From assembly GCA_028749105.1 (NCBI GenBank), contig JAQUQF010000017.1, forward strand, positions 1 through 13,325: 13,325 nucleotides of DNA, in the 5' to 3' direction. Under the pieces are notes generated by a model. That model was given only the letters and a program-made list of their open reading frames with translations. It did not search any database and was not told the origin of the DNA. How positions within the stretch are numbered: the first letter of the stretch is position 1; each line of letters begins with the position of its first letter. Source of the stretch: Acidobacteriota bacterium (GTDB lineage: Bacteria > Acidobacteriota > Aminicenantia > UBA2199). Shown here piece after piece: positions 7,326 to 13,325 of the stretch. Position numbers and translations under genes: made by a program.

Positions 7326-8705
7326 ATGAATTCGCCCGCCAGCAAGCCAAAACCATTCCCCGCCACCTACTGGACGGCCAACACCATCGAGCTTTTCGAG
7401 CGCGCGGCCTACTACTCGATGGCCAGCTTCGTGGTCATCTACCTCGGCCAGCTCGGCCTCGGCGACTACTGGCCCAGTACCCTCAACAGCGTCCTCTGGT
7501 TCCTGGTCTACTTCCTGCCGGTTCTTTCCGGCACCGTAGCCGACCAGATCGGTTTCCGCAAGGGGCTGCTGCTGGCGACCGTGTTGCTGATCCTCGGATA
7601 CTTCATGATGGGCTTTCCGGTCTGGTTCGGCGGCCAGGTGCTCGCTCCCGAAGTGAGCTCGCAGGTCACCGCCGGAGCCGGGACCCTGGTGCCGGTGATG
7701 CTGGCCATCCTGTTGATCGGCATCGGCGGCTCGTTCGTCAAGCCCTGCATCGCCGGTTCGGTGCAGCGCTTCCACATGGGACGGGCCACCCTGGCCTTTG
7801 CCATCTTCTACATGGTGATCAACATCGGCAGCATCTTCGGCCGCCTGGCCGCCTTCTTCGTTCGCACCGAGCTGAAGAAGCTGCAGGCGATCTTCGCCGT
7901 GGCTATGGGGGCTTCATTCCTGGCCTTCCTGGTCGTGTTCTTTTTCTACCGCAACCCCAAGGAGGAGGCCGAGGCGAAAAAGCCCAGGCGCTCCATCCTC
8001 GAGATCCTGCTGGGCATGGTGCGCGTCCTGCGCTCGGGGCGCTTTGTCATGTTCCTGCTGGTCTCCAGCGGCTTCTTCTTCATCTACAACCAGGTCTACA
8101 ACGTCCTGCCGCTCTACGTCAAGAAGTCGGTCGAGCTTTCGCCGGCGATGGACATCTATACCATGGCCAACCCCATCGTCATCGTCTGCTGCCAGCTGCT
8201 GATCACCCGCCTCTTCGGCAAGCTGCCGCCGATCAAGTCGATCATCATCGGCACGGTGATCATCGGGTTGTCGATGGTGATCAACCTCTACCCGATATTT
8301 GCCAGCGGCGGCGTGAGGACCCAGGCGCTCGGCCTCATTCCGCTGGGAAGCCTGTTCATCGTGCTGACGGTGGCCATGATCGCCTTCGGCGAGCTCTTCG
8401 CTTCCAGCCGCCTCTACGAGTACATCGGCTCGCTGGCGCCGAAAGGCCAGGAAGGGCTTTTCCTCGGCTACGCCAACCTGCCGATGGCGATCGGCTCGTT
8501 GGTCGGCGGCCCGGTCGGCGCCTGGCTGTTCAACGAGATCATGTGCCGCGGGGCGGAAAAAATCATGCTGGCCGACGGCAAGTGGCTGCTGAAGCTCAAC
8601 CCCAAAGCGGCGGCAACGGGCTGGATCATCCTGACCGCCTTCGGCCTGCTATCGGCCGCCTCGATGTTCGCCTACAACGCCTGGCTGAAGCGCCACCCGG
8701 CATAA
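7326..8705 (+). CDS. POT/PTR-family (MFS) proton-coupled peptide transporter, divergent 12-helix form
   Basis: Predicted inner-membrane symporter for di- or tripeptides or related solutes. The 459-residue protein has 12 hydrophobic helices. It carries the POT signature ExxER in helix 1 (ELFERAAYY, E22, E25, R26), GIGGSFVKPC in helix 4 with K139, FYMVINIGSIFG in helix 5 (161-172) and GELFAS with E356 in helix 10. Two features are unusual. The stretch between helices 6 and 7 is a hydrophilic segment (about 209-238) with no sign of the extra HA/HB helix pair common in bacterial POTs. The helix-7 glutamate of peptide-transporting members appears to be N255 (IYNQ). Substrate is therefore uncertain. 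TGGAGG (7315-7320) precedes the ATG, and the gene lies 13 nt after aspS, so it probably ends the operon. Confidence 0.82.
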   Translation: MNSPASKPKPFPATYWTANTIELFERAAYYSMASFVVIYLGQLGLGDYWPSTLNSVLWFLVYFLPVLSGTVADQIGFRKGLLLATVLLILGYFMMGFPVWFGGQVLAPEVSSQVTAGAGTLVPVMLAILLIGIGGSFVKPCIAGSVQRFHMGRATLAFAIFYMVINIGSIFGRLAAFFVRTELKKLQAIFAVAMGASFLAFLVVFFFYRNPKEEAEAKKPRRSILEILLGMVRVLRSGRFVMFLLVSSGFFFIYNQVYNVLPLYVKKSVELSPAMDIYTMANPIVIVCCQLLITRLFGKLPPIKSIIIGTVIIGLSMVINLYPIFASGGVRTQALGLIPLGSLFIVLTVAMIAFGELFASSRLYEYIGSLAPKGQEGLFLGYANLPMAIGSLVGGPVGAWLFNEIMCRGAEKIMLADGKWLLKLNPKAAATGWIILTAFGLLSAASMFAYNAWLKRHPA

Positions 8706-8758
8706 AAACTCGCCAAAAGAAAACCACATCTCAGATCGATCCCCCTATCCCCGAGCTG

Positions 8759-8767
8759 TGATATAAT
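8759..8767 (+). promoter_or_regulatory. Extended -10 promoter for the cysteine-rich gene pair
   Basis: TG-A-TATAAT (8759-8767) is a perfect extended -10 element. No recognisable -35 lies 16-18 bp upstream (the site is C-rich), as is allowed for extended -10 promoters. Predicted start is near 8774, followed by AAGGAG (8778-8783) and the ATG at 8789. It lies in the 83-nt gap after the transporter gene, in which no hairpin terminator is visible. Confidence 0.6.
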
Positions 8768-8788
8768 CTTTTCAATCAAGGAGCGCCT

Positions 8789-9337
8789 ATGAAACGCAAG
8801 AGCTTTCTGAAAGGAGCGATCGGGGTAGCGGCGGCGGGGACGCTGCTGGCAGGAAGCAACGCCATGGCCCAGGAAGCGGCCAAGCCCGACTGCGAGAAGA
8901 CGCTGGCGGGCAAGAACAAGTTCCTGCTCGGCTGGCTCGCCGCCTGGCTGGGCAACATGAAGAAGGACCTGCCCGAGGCTGAGATGGTCAAGGTGATCGA
9001 GGAAAACGGCCGCGCCTGCGCCGAGCGCGGCGGCTCGCTTGGCTGGGCCAAGTCGTTCAATGGCGACATCGACAAGTTCCTGGCTGCGATGCGCAAGGAG
9101 ATCGGCGAGAACAGCGCCAGGCGCGACGGGAGCAAGATCACGCTTACCTACGACCGGTGTTTCTGCCCGCTGGTCGGTGACACGAGCGAGAAGCTGCCGC
9201 CCGAATATTGCCTCTGCACCCGTGGCTGGACCAAAGCCGTCTACTCCGCTGTCGCCGGCAAGGACGTGAAGGTCGACCTGAAAAGCTCGATCAAGCGCGG
9301 CGACCCCCAGTGCCTGATCGAGGTCGACCTCGGCTGA
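8789..9337 (+). CDS. Exported cysteine-rich protein of unknown function with Tat-like signal peptide
   Basis: Not securely recognised. The 182-residue protein begins with a signal peptide: KRKSFLKG, a hydrophobic AIGVAAAGTLLAG and a likely cleavage site AMA|QEA after residue 27. The RKSFLK core resembles the Tat motif RRxFLK with one arginine replaced by lysine, so export of a folded, cofactor-bearing protein is possible. The mature part has seven cysteines (35, 77, 124, 126, 141, 143, 175), including CFC and CLC pairs and a C-terminal RGDPQCLIEV. From memory this layout resembles DUF6144 or V4R-like cysteine-containing domains, possibly metal-binding; I could not check this. AAGGAG sits 5 nt before the ATG and an extended -10 promoter lies upstream. 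A DUF3795-type gene follows after 8 nt. Confidence 0.8.
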   Translation: MKRKSFLKGAIGVAAAGTLLAGSNAMAQEAAKPDCEKTLAGKNKFLLGWLAAWLGNMKKDLPEAEMVKVIEENGRACAERGGSLGWAKSFNGDIDKFLAAMRKEIGENSARRDGSKITLTYDRCFCPLVGDTSEKLPPEYCLCTRGWTKAVYSAVAGKDVKVDLKSSIKRGDPQCLIEVDLG

Positions 9338-9345
9338 GAACCAAA

Positions 9346-9582
9346 ATGAAGATCGGAGTCTGCGGCATCGCCTGCGAGAAGTGCCCGCGCATGGTCAAGG
9401 AAACGTGCCCCAACTATCCAAAGGGCTGCCTGCCCAAGGAAAACAAATTCTGCAAGATCGCCACCTGCGCTTTTGCAAAGGGGATCCGTCTGTGTTTCGA
9501 GTGTACGGAGTTTCCCTGCGAAATCACGAAGGCGGGGCCGATCGCTTTCGGCTATTGCCAGTATATTTCCGGGAAGGGCTGA
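9346..9582 (+). CDS. Small cysteine-rich DUF3795-type protein
   Basis: A 78-residue protein with eleven cysteines (6, 10, 13, 21, 28, 36, 41, 50, 53, 58, 71), no signal peptide and no membrane segment, so probably cytoplasmic. The start MKIGVCGIACEKCP, the middle CKIATCAFAKGIRLCFEC and the following EFPC match the pattern I recall for DUF3795, a family of unknown function; metal or cluster binding is plausible but unproven. It is short for the family but the end, GYCQYISGKG, looks natural. A longer in-frame reading beginning at 9208 overlaps the previous gene and lacks family similarity, so ATG 9346 is preferred. No Shine-Dalgarno sequence stands directly upstream; the preceding stop is 8 nt away, so translation probably depends on reinitiation. 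Confidence 0.85.
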   Translation: MKIGVCGIACEKCPRMVKETCPNYPKGCLPKENKFCKIATCAFAKGIRLCFECTEFPCEITKAGPIAFGYCQYISGKG

Positions 9583-9592
9583 GCGCAGACGG

Positions 9593-9606
9593 CTCCTGAA
9601 AAGGAG
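9593..9606 (+). promoter_or_regulatory. Small hairpin enclosing a Shine-Dalgarno sequence upstream of phzF-like gene
   Basis: CTCCT (9593-9597) and AGGAG (9602-9606) form a perfect 5-bp stem closed by a GAAA tetraloop (9598-9601). The 3' arm is itself an AAGGAG ribosome site in front of ATGs at 9607 and 9610. The CTCC can alternatively pair with GGAG at 9614-9617, the ribosome site of the favoured start at 9625. There is no U-tract, so it is not an intrinsic terminator. A regulatory role is inference only. Confidence 0.3.
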
Positions 9607-9624
9607 ATGATGTGGAGGACAAGG

Positions 9625-10503
9625 ATGAAAAAGCTCGCTTTTTATATCGTGGATGTTTTCGCTGAAAAGAAGTATGCCGGCAACCAGCTGGCTGTCTTCC
9701 GCAATGCCGAACCTTTAAGCGGCGAAGAGATGCAGCAGCTCGCCCGCGAGATGAACTTTTCCGAAACAACGTTCATCTTGCGCGACAAGGCGGGCGACAA
9801 CGGCTTTGACGTCCGCATCTTCACTCCGGAAGAGGAGGTCCCCTTCGCCGGCCACCCGACCATGGGAACCGCGCATGTCATCCGCAATGAGATCCTTGCA
9901 AGCAAAACCGGGGCGATCATCCTGAACCTGAAAGTAGGCCAGATCCCGGTCACCTTCGCCCCGGACGGCAACAGCTGGATGAAGCAGATCGCGCCCGTGT
10001 TCGGGAAGCCGCATGACGCGCCAACCATGGCCGCCATCCTCGGCCTGCCCGTTGCCGCCATCGACGCCCGCTTCCCGGTCCAGGAAGTTTCCACCGGACT
10101 GCCATTTTTCATTGTGCCGCTGAAGACGCTGGCTTCCCTGCAGGCTGCCAAAATCAACAAGGACAAATACTTCGCGTTCATTAAAGAGTCGTGGGCCAAG
10201 GGGATCCTGGTTTTCTGCCCGCAGGCGCATGAAGCGGGAAATGACATCAGCGTGCGGGTTTTCGTCGAGTATTTCGGCGTTCCCGAAGACCCGGCCACGG
10301 GCAGCGGCAACGGCTGTCTGGCCGGCTATCTGGTCACGCACCGCTATTTCGGCCGGGACACGATCGACATCCGCAGCGAGCAGGGCTACGAGATCGGCCG
10401 GCCGTCACTGTTGCATCTCAAGGCGGAGGCCGTTGGCGGCCGTATCGATATCGCCGTCGGCGGCAGGAGCATCATTGTCGCCAGGGGCGAATTTGCCAGT
10501 TGA
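9625..10503 (+). CDS. PhzF-family isomerase/epimerase
   Basis: PhzF-family enzymes have a two-domain diaminopimelate-epimerase-like fold and catalyse isomerisations such as the trans-2,3-dihydro-3-hydroxyanthranilate step of phenazine synthesis; most members have unknown substrates. The 292-residue product shows YIVDVFAEKKYAGNQLAV (7-24), NFSETTF with the conserved catalytic-type Glu47, FTPEEEVPFAGHPTMGTAHV in the N-terminal half, and EDPATGSGNGCLAGYL in the C-terminal half. The start at 9625 has GGAGG (9614-9618) 6 nt upstream and gives the usual N-terminus; ATGs at 9607 and 9610 would add six or five atypical residues. No other phenazine gene is nearby, so a phenazine role is unlikely. It follows the DUF3795-type gene by 42 nt. 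The promoter of the next gene overlaps its stop codon. Confidence 0.92.
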   Translation: MKKLAFYIVDVFAEKKYAGNQLAVFRNAEPLSGEEMQQLAREMNFSETTFILRDKAGDNGFDVRIFTPEEEVPFAGHPTMGTAHVIRNEILASKTGAIILNLKVGQIPVTFAPDGNSWMKQIAPVFGKPHDAPTMAAILGLPVAAIDARFPVQEVSTGLPFFIVPLKTLASLQAAKINKDKYFAFIKESWAKGILVFCPQAHEAGNDISVRVFVEYFGVPEDPATGSGNGCLAGYLVTHRYFGRDTIDIRSEQGYEIGRPSLLHLKAEAVGGRIDIAVGGRSIIVARGEFAS

Positions 10504-10528
10504 CATTCATTGAAAAAGTCATTAAATT
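10500..10528 (+). promoter_or_regulatory. Probable promoter of the M4 peptidase gene, overlapping the phzF-like stop codon
   Basis: Perfect -35 TTGACA (10500-10505) contains the TGA stop of the upstream gene. With 17-bp spacing, TAAATT (10523-10528) matches the -10 consensus at 4 of 6 positions. The surrounding 65-nt gap is markedly AT-richer than the flanking genes, and AAAGGAGG (10556-10563) precedes the ATG at 10569. Confidence 0.5.
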
Positions 10529-10568
10529 GGACTGTCACGGTTTAAATTACGCATCAAAGGAGGAATCA

Positions 10569-12146
10569 ATGAAAAAAATAGTGGCCGCAGCGGCGATCCT
10601 GCTGCTCATTTGCTCCGCCCTGCCCGGCGCCCGGGTGGGCCGGGCGTTCATCACGCCGGAGGCCGGAAAGGAAGGGCGCTGCTTCGAGGCGCCGCCCCTG
10701 CCGTATCCGTTGAGCCTGTTCGGCGTGGCCGCCGGCGAGGCCGTCTATTTCAGCGCCGAGATCGCCCGCGGCAACTTGCGCCTGCTGCGCATCCAGGACG
10801 ATCCGCTTTCCGGCATGGAGCATCGCCGCTTCCGGCAGTACCATGCGGGGCTGGAAGTGGTCGGCGGCGAGATCGTCCAGCACATGAAGGGCGGCGCCCT
10901 GCAGGCGATCGACGGGGAATACTACGTGCTTGGCAAAATGGACCTGAAGCCCGCACTGACCGGAGCCCAGGCCGCCGATTTTTTCCGGCGCGACCTGAAC
11001 GACCAGGAGCTCGGGCAAACGGGCAAAGCCGATCTGGTCATCTTCCCGCTCAGTGATGACGACTGCCGGCTGGCCTATCGCGTCAACCTGGTGAAAGAGG
11101 GGGAGCGCGACCTGGTCGGCATCATCGACGCCCGCAGCGGCGAGGTCCTGATCCGCTACTCCAACATCCGCCATGAATCGCTGACCATCGGCACGGGGAG
11201 CGGCTGCCACGGCGAGCCGCTCAAGCTGTCGACAAACTACCAGGACGGCAAGTACTGGCTGATGGACCAGGGGCAGAACCGCCCCGTCAACCAGTACACT
11301 TTCTTCCGGGCCGTCAACATGGTGCTGACCGACAGCGACAACATCTGGGACCAGGACCCTTCCTCGAACAACGTTCACGCCTACATGGGGCTCACCTACC
11401 ACTATTATTACCAGGTCATGGGCCGCAGGGGCATCGACAACAACAACCTGCCCATCAAGGCCATCGTCCACCACCCAGGGGGCACCGACAACGCATTCTG
11501 GAACGGCAACACGCTCATGATGTATTTCCTGGACCCAGGGAACTACGGCCTGCAGACCGCGGCGGCGCTGGACGTCATCGCCCACGAGTTCACCCACGGG
11601 GTCACGCAGTTCACTTCGGACCTGATCTACGCCAACGAGATGGGGGCGCTGAACGAGGCCTTCTCCGACATCATGGGCACGGCAGTGGAATTCCAATGGC
11701 AAACTCCGGGGGCGGGCTTTTCTCAGGCCGATTATTACATGGGCGAGGATATCTTCAGCAATTACGGCTACGCCCTGCGCACCCTGGTCAATCCCAACCA
11801 GCTCAATGACCCCTGCCACCTTACCCAAAAGCAAAATCTGCCCAACACCGAAGAGGGAGATTGGGGCGGGGTCCACGTCAACTGCACCATCTACGGCCAC
11901 GCCTACTATCTGCTGGCCAACGGCGGGACCAACCCGGTATCGGGCGTCTCGGTCACCGGCATCGGGGTGGAAAAAGCCACCAAGATCTACTATGTCGCGT
12001 TCACCAGCTATTTGACGCCGAACTCCCAATTCATCGACGCGGCCAATGCCATATTGACCGCCGCCAATAATCTTTATGGAGCATCCAGCAGCGAGCTGGC
12101 GCAGGCGAAAAATTCCATGCGGGCCATCGGCTGGACCGTCAACTGA
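10569..12146 (+). CDS. Secreted thermolysin-like zinc metallopeptidase (family M4)
   Basis: Extracellular neutral protease made as a preproenzyme. The 525-residue protein starts with a signal peptide (KK followed by VAAAAILLLICSAL), then a propeptide of roughly 200 residues with FTP/PepSY-like sequence (for example GLEVVGGEIVQHM at 94-106 and LAYRVNLV at 168-175). The catalytic domain carries HEFTH (339-343) with zinc ligands H339 and H343, catalytic E340, third ligand E363 in GALNEAFSD, and GGVHVN with H436 matching the transition-state histidine of thermolysin. It ends at NSMRAIGWTVN, the usual M4 boundary, with no C-terminal sorting or carbohydrate domain. AAAGGAGG (10556-10563) lies 5 nt before ATG 10569; an upstream in-frame extension to 10500 would spoil the signal peptide. 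A beta-barrel gene follows after 13 nt. Confidence 0.95.
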   Translation: MKKIVAAAAILLLICSALPGARVGRAFITPEAGKEGRCFEAPPLPYPLSLFGVAAGEAVYFSAEIARGNLRLLRIQDDPLSGMEHRRFRQYHAGLEVVGGEIVQHMKGGALQAIDGEYYVLGKMDLKPALTGAQAADFFRRDLNDQELGQTGKADLVIFPLSDDDCRLAYRVNLVKEGERDLVGIIDARSGEVLIRYSNIRHESLTIGTGSGCHGEPLKLSTNYQDGKYWLMDQGQNRPVNQYTFFRAVNMVLTDSDNIWDQDPSSNNVHAYMGLTYHYYYQVMGRRGIDNNNLPIKAIVHHPGGTDNAFWNGNTLMMYFLDPGNYGLQTAAALDVIAHEFTHGVTQFTSDLIYANEMGALNEAFSDIMGTAVEFQWQTPGAGFSQADYYMGEDIFSNYGYALRTLVNPNQLNDPCHLTQKQNLPNTEEGDWGGVHVNCTIYGHAYYLLANGGTNPVSGVSVTGIGVEKATKIYYVAFTSYLTPNSQFIDAANAILTAANNLYGASSSELAQAKNSMRAIGWTVN

Positions 12147-12159
12147 AAGAGGAAACCCC

Positions 12160-13275
12160 ATGAAAATGAAATTCATTCTTTTTCTGATCATGGTCGTGTC
12201 GTTCTCGCTGATCCTCGCCGCAGCCAGCGACAATGAGAAAGCCCTGGATCTGATGAAAAAAGGGAGGGAAATCTACCAGGCGACCAAGGACGCGAAAAAG
12301 GCCTCCGCCTACTACAAGCAGGCGGCAGATTTGGCTTCCGGCACGGTCAAGGCCGATGCCCTGGTGAAAATCGCCTATATGTCCCATGTGCAGGGGTACC
12401 CGGTGCGGGATTACGAGAATCTTATCAAGGAAGCCCTGAAGATCGAACCGAGCAAAAAGCTGCAAGCGGCAAATTACCGGGCCTCGTTTCTCCAGGTCTT
12501 CAATGAGGTCAAAGGCCAGGTCGCGTCGAATCAATCGCTGCAACCAAAGCCGAGCGCGATCCCGGCAAAAAGATCGCCGCAAAAGGCAAAGAGGGCAAGA
12601 GTGGTCGACTTCAACAAGTTTTTCGTGAAGCTTGCCTATGCCATGGGTCTGACCGACAGCAGCACGGATTCGTTTTGGACAGAGCCGCTCTACGCCGAGG
12701 AGATCGAATACGCGCTCAAGAACCAGACGGGAAAGAGCTCGAACATCGAGTTCGGCCTCGGCTACAATCTGAACAAGTCCATGGCCATCGGGCTGGGGGC
12801 CATCATCCATGCCAACGACCTGGATGCCGCGCTGACCGCCAGCGTGCCCCATCCCTGGGTGTATGATTCCCCACGCAGCGCCAGCGGCGCCTACGCCGGC
12901 GATCTGAAGGCCACCATCCTGTACCTGAACCTCATCTACCGCATTCCGTTGAGCAAACTCAGCGTGGAGGTCTTTGCCGGCCCGGCCTATTTCAACACCA
13001 GCGCCGACATCGTCAGCGCCATTGCCATTCAGGACGTCTTCCCCAACGACAGCGTGTCCATGACCCTCGCCACCGAGAACGTCAAGAAGAGCAGTTTCGG
13101 GTTCAACGCCGGCCTCGGGCTGAACTATTTTTTCAGCAGCCGCATCGGAGTCTTCGTGGAGGGGAAATACCTTTCGAGCAGCCCCGCTTTCACCCCCGCT
13201 TCCGGCGCCGTCCCTGCAGTCAAGCTCAGCGTGGGTGGAATGAACGTCGGGGCCGGCCTGGTCATCAGGTTTTAA
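12160..13275 (+). CDS. Putative outer-membrane protein: signal peptide, helical (TPR-like) region, C-terminal beta-barrel
   Basis: Not assigned to a named family. The 371-residue protein has a signal peptide (1 to about 22, KMKFILFLIMVVSFSLILA), a helical segment (25-118) with a TPR-like repeat (ALDLMKKGREIYQATKDAKK, then SAYYKQAADLAS and a further helix pair), a basic and proline-containing linker (125-147), and a C-terminal region (150-371) of alternating polar and aromatic strands such as SSNIEFGLGYNLNKSMAIGL, ILYLNLIYRI, SVEVFAGPAYF, GFNAGLGLNYFF and IGVFVEGKYL. It ends GMNVGAGLVIRF; a terminal Phe is the usual signal for outer-membrane barrel assembly. About eight strands are suggested, as in OmpA/opacity-type barrels. 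GAGGA (12149-12153) precedes ATG 12160, 13 nt after the peptidase stop, so the two are likely cotranscribed. Confidence 0.82.
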   Translation: MKMKFILFLIMVVSFSLILAAASDNEKALDLMKKGREIYQATKDAKKASAYYKQAADLASGTVKADALVKIAYMSHVQGYPVRDYENLIKEALKIEPSKKLQAANYRASFLQVFNEVKGQVASNQSLQPKPSAIPAKRSPQKAKRARVVDFNKFFVKLAYAMGLTDSSTDSFWTEPLYAEEIEYALKNQTGKSSNIEFGLGYNLNKSMAIGLGAIIHANDLDAALTASVPHPWVYDSPRSASGAYAGDLKATILYLNLIYRIPLSKLSVEVFAGPAYFNTSADIVSAIAIQDVFPNDSVSMTLATENVKKSSFGFNAGLGLNYFFSSRIGVFVEGKYLSSSPAFTPASGAVPAVKLSVGGMNVGAGLVIRF

Positions 13276-13325
13276 TTCCCGGCCGCGGATCCCGACCAGG
13301 ACTTTGCCAGGCCGTCATGCAATAA

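Noticed and set aside
8706..8788. Terminator for the central operon after the transporter gene.
   Set aside because: No stem-loop followed by a T-run is visible; only an extended -10 promoter and an SD are seen.
9625..10503. Phenazine biosynthesis locus suggested by the PhzF-like gene.
   Set aside because: No other phenazine genes are present, and most PhzF-family members act elsewhere.
10566..12233. Reverse-strand frame of 555 codons opposite the M4 peptidase.
   Set aside because: It is a shadow of an unmistakable HExxH peptidase gene and runs across the start of the next gene.
13272..13325. Possible C-terminal tail (17 codons, LLHDGLAKSWSGSAAGN then stop) of a convergent gene entering from the right edge on the reverse strand.
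   Set aside because: The stretch is open and would overlap the barrel gene stop by 4 nt, but 17 codons are too few to support a gene and a second reverse frame is also open there.

Overview
The window is a compact, GC-rich (about 60% by eye) bacterial chromosome segment. It has one gene fragment on the minus strand and eleven complete genes on the plus strand, with only short gaps. The organism most likely has an outer membrane: the last gene encodes a signal peptide and a putative beta-barrel ending in a C-terminal phenylalanine. The long, animal-like urocanase, the secreted M4 peptidase and the protein set would suit Acidobacteriota/Aminicenantota or a similar Gram-negative phylum. That placement is inference from memory, not a computed result.

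Layout. (1) 1-1102, minus: 5' part of hutU (urocanate hydratase), cut by the window edge. (2) 1103-1228: divergent promoter region with two near-consensus sigma70-type promoters, each TTGACA with a 17-bp spacer. (3) 1229-8705, plus: a probable operon of ispH (isoprenoid precursor synthesis), rpsA (six-domain ribosomal protein S1), a HIT protein of the Ap4A-phosphorylase-like group, hisS, aspS (overlapping hisS by 22 nt) and a variant POT-family transporter. (4) 8706-10503: an extended -10 promoter, then a cysteine-rich exported protein with a Tat-like signal, a small 11-cysteine DUF3795-type protein, and a PhzF-family isomerase. (5) 10500-13275: a promoter overlapping the phzF stop codon, then a secreted thermolysin-like (M4) peptidase and, 13 nt later, a signal-peptide/helical-repeat/beta-barrel protein.

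How the genes fit together. The central operon is mostly translation: S1, two aminoacyl-tRNA synthetases and a HIT enzyme that may consume the dinucleoside polyphosphates such synthetases make as by-products. IspH is placed at its head, as is common near rpsA. The M4 peptidase and transporter suggest use of extracellular protein or peptides, and hutU suggests histidine catabolism; together they fit an amino-acid/peptide lifestyle (inference). The least understood part is the cysteine-rich pair at 8789-9582.

No rRNA, tRNA, CRISPR array, insertion sequence or convincing intrinsic terminator was seen. No gap between genes exceeds 300 bases.
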